DNA from: Seiridium cupressi
Lineage: Eukaryota; Ascomycota; Sordariomycetes; Amphisphaeriales; Sporocadaceae
NCBI GenBank assembly: GCA_036674765.1
Contig: JARVKI010000159.1
Coordinates: forward strand, 1-59,875
Length of the DNA stretch: 59,875 nucleotides
Direction of reading: 5' to 3'
In this document: piece after piece, positions 57,456 to 59,875 of the stretch
Layout of the letters: each line of letters begins with the position of its first letter
Position numbering within the stretch: position 1 is the stretch's first letter
Program-made: the position numbers and the translations under genes
Notes under the pieces: model-generated
What the model was told of the DNA's origin: nothing
What the model saw: the letters and a program-made list of their open reading frames with translations, nothing else
Databases searched by the model: none

Positions 57456-59690
57456 AGCAAACTTTCATCTATCATTCATCAACCAAATTTCATACATAAA
57501 CAACACGACTCTATAATTTTGATAATATTGTATTCGGAAAAGAGCCAGACAATGGGCAACTCGTACGTGCACCTGCTAGAGGGGCAAATATGCGCTTCGA
57601 ACTGGATGCAAAGCGTCCCATAAACGGGTGTCCTTATTCGCCAGTTAGCAGAACGTGCGTCTCTATCACGATCTGCTTTGAGTCAAGGCTTGGCTCAACC
57701 AAGAAGTCAGATTAATGAAGAATCTAAAGATACTCTCCAGCTCCTTCGGAGCTGGAGCTTCCTAACCTAGAAGCCATGTAAAAATATTTACCACTTCTTA
57801 AACTCTTGGATGTGTTTACGAATATGTCTCATTGAGTCCAAGACTTGGACAACTAGACCAGCTTAAGGGCGGTGTCTTCCCTAGATCATAGTTTGGATAT
57901 GTCATTTCAATAGTGGGCTGGATAATACTATATAAATAAATATTCTAGTAACCCTTGCAGAAATATGTAATAACCGTATAATTTATTTACTTCTGATCGA
58001 TTTTTCGGAATAATTTAATCGTCTTAGATAACAAGACTAGTACCCCGGTAAAATAATTATATCCCTCGTTAAAGTTAAGTGAACAAATAGGCAAGGATAT
58101 ACTCTTCCTTAACGACATTTTACCGAAGAATCCAAATGCGGGACGATTCCGGGGCCCTTCGTCATTTCTCCAGGTATCTCTACGTCACCGATGGCCATAA
58201 TGAGTATGGACCCTGCTGCCCATGGTAGAGCCGCAAACGTTGTGTCGAATTGGATTACCATATGATTCACCTCTATCAACCTCATGCCTACCGCGTGTAT
58301 GGGAGTGGGTGACGATGACCGTGAATCGCCAATGGTATTTAATTCTTTGGGAAGATGCAGGTAAGTTGTTGGATTAGCATATGTTCCAGCAGTCGATGCT
58401 TGTGCACGCGACGCCGCTGCGTGCAAAAGGCAAGGTAGTTGTAGTTTGTGTTGCTCAGAGGACGAAGACTGGAATCAGACTTGGTGTCGGCTTTTGCTTA
58501 GTAGTATTATGTCAACCTGAAACGATATTAAGTCGTTGTGCAGTCAAAAGCTGCGCTTATCTTCTGTTTTACAAATGTACAATGCCGCTATCCGGTCCCC
58601 TGCCCAAGCAGACACCTCGGCGTAAAGCTGCGGGTAACTTCATTAAACACTGTTATTACACGGCTTCGCTGTTTGACAAGGTGGTCTGTCAAGTTTCCAC
58701 GTATATCTGCTTTATTTACCCACACATTTACAGTATTGCTCAATTTAGAGTCTTTACACAAACAGCCAACTCGACATTTCTCACTCGAAACCCCGAATTC
58801 CATGTCATGGCTAATATGCGAATGGATGATAATTTGAGAATCATGTGAGGCGTCGGCCATCAACTCTGCGTCTCAATTGATTCGAACCAATCACACTCAG
58901 CCGCCCGCCCATCAAAGATTTGGCACTTGGCTGTCTCAATATTTTGAGCATCGGCTCAAGAAAGCACAGAGGTTGCCCGGCGATAAGCAGCTGGTATCAG
59001 AGTAAGCTGACTATCCACAGTGTGCGTTATGCGGCAGCTTTAAGTAATACATAGTGAATCGACATGTCGACGAACTACACAGCAGCTTGCTGTGAGCATC
59101 CTTGAAGAGCGGGACAGTTATTGACATTGGTCGGGTAATGGACACATTTCCATTGGACTTGCACGCGCAAGAGCTCTGCGTTGTTATTGCCATGTCATTT
59201 CTCTGCTGACTCACGGCAGGTGTTTCCTTTACTTTGTCGTTCAAGACAAACCACCTCACATGCCGTCGCAAGCAGATCATGAATTCGGCAATCGCGTGAG
59301 TCTCCAGCAGCTTGTTCATAGCGCATCCGTTTTCATAATATACCAATATATTTACAACTAAAACGACGAGAATACATCTGGGATGATTTGGGCAGTGGTT
59401 CCGGCTCTGGAGAGTTGCGGGGGCGGAACGCCGTTGCTCATCTTCCACATGGTTCTTCCCGACAGTGGTACGGCCACAAGATTTGAGAGCACTATCCAAG
59501 ACAGATCGATCTCTGTACAATGGTGCTGCTCGGTGCCAAAGAGAGAACCCGGGAAGTTCAACAAGTTAATCAAGGCCGGACGCGAACAGCGCTTGAGGCT
59601 TGCGAGCTTGCGTAGAAACCAAAACAGCTTTGGCTTGCTCGAGGTTTACCTGAATGCTGAATAGGCAATAACGAGTTAAATCAGTCTATC
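57456..59690. other. gene-poor interval at the right end
   Basis: 2.2 kb with several 90-170-codon open frames on both strands, none with a family signature. One on the minus strand (58109-58426) and an overlapping pair (59011-59664) look mildly coding but start and end arbitrarily. I see nothing I can support as a gene. Confidence 0.4.
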
Positions 59691-59875
59691 CTATTATAAC
59701 GAATATACTATCGTTAGGATAAACCTTAAGATAATATATTAATATTAAGTTTATATTAATAGGGTACGTAATATAAAATAAGAATATTAAGTTTTAATAA
59801 ATAAAAATATAATCGTTAAGGTTTAATAAGTTTTATTTATAAGTAAATAAATATTTAAATTAATTATTAAAATAA
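59691..59875. repeat. AT-only tract at the window end (RIP-like)
   Basis: From about 59691 to the end the sequence is nearly all A and T, like 61-365. It contains short repeated AATATTAAGTTT-type words. Likely the edge of a RIP-mutated repeat that continues outside the window. Confidence 0.65.

Noticed and set aside
57456..59690. Open frames of 90-170 codons on both strands
   Set aside because: No motifs, overlapping on opposite strands and without convincing starts; likely chance frames.
1..59875. Transposase, reverse transcriptase or integrase genes
   Set aside because: I looked for their motifs because of the AT tracts and hairpins, and found none readable.
1..59875. tRNA genes
   Set aside because: GTTCGA-type T-loop words occur (for example near 26416 and 25492), but inside coding frames or without a cloverleaf around them.

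Overview
The window is nuclear DNA from a filamentous ascomycete (Pezizomycotina; my inference is Sordariomycetes). The signs are short GT-AG introns of about 47-150 nt, most with a CTAAC-like branch point, fungal-only families (Zn2Cys6 activator, HET domain, GPI cell-wall proteins, BIM1-like protein, LaeA-like methyltransferase) and AT-only tracts of the kind left by repeat-induced point mutation (RIP). I see no tRNA, rRNA, CRISPR array or intact transposon gene.

Layout. 1-12 kb is accessory: an AT-only tract, an intact FrnE/DsbA-like oxidoreductase, a broken GPI cell-wall protein with cysteine-rich repeats, a decayed FMN-dependent NtaA-type monooxygenase, an intact multi-pass membrane protein and a BIM1-like gene with a stop codon in a conserved exon. 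12.2-22.1 kb is a conserved core: Cdc7 kinase and condensin subunit 1, divergently arranged, then a 917-residue ankyrin protein. 22.1-42 kb is again accessory and gene-poor. Its only intact recognisable gene is a GH30 glycosidase. Around it lie relics: a secreted-protein remnant, a HET fragment, a shattered membrane protein, two short-chain dehydrogenases, a Dal5-like permease, a sugar transporter and a DHA2 drug transporter. 42-56.2 kb is a second core block: a PDAP1-type phosphoprotein, a Zn2Cys6 transcription factor, a conserved membrane protein, mitochondrial IF-2, the GGA trafficking adaptor and Tsr3. 56.4-59.9 kb holds a LaeA-like methyltransferase relic and ends in another AT-only tract.

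How the genes relate. The core genes are housekeeping (DNA replication and chromosome condensation; mitochondrial translation, Golgi sorting, 18S rRNA modification), with divergent pairs sharing promoters: CDC7/CND1, the 343-residue protein/IFM1 and GGA/TSR3. The accessory genes look like remains of secondary-metabolism, transport and cell-surface functions. Two patterns stand out. First, frameshifts and nonsense codons occur only in the accessory blocks, while the roughly 20 kb of core coding sequence is clean. Second, an orphan TATA box at 37.9 kb is followed by three tightly packed perfect hairpins with no gene attached. Exon boundaries given here were worked out by hand from splice signals and reading frame.
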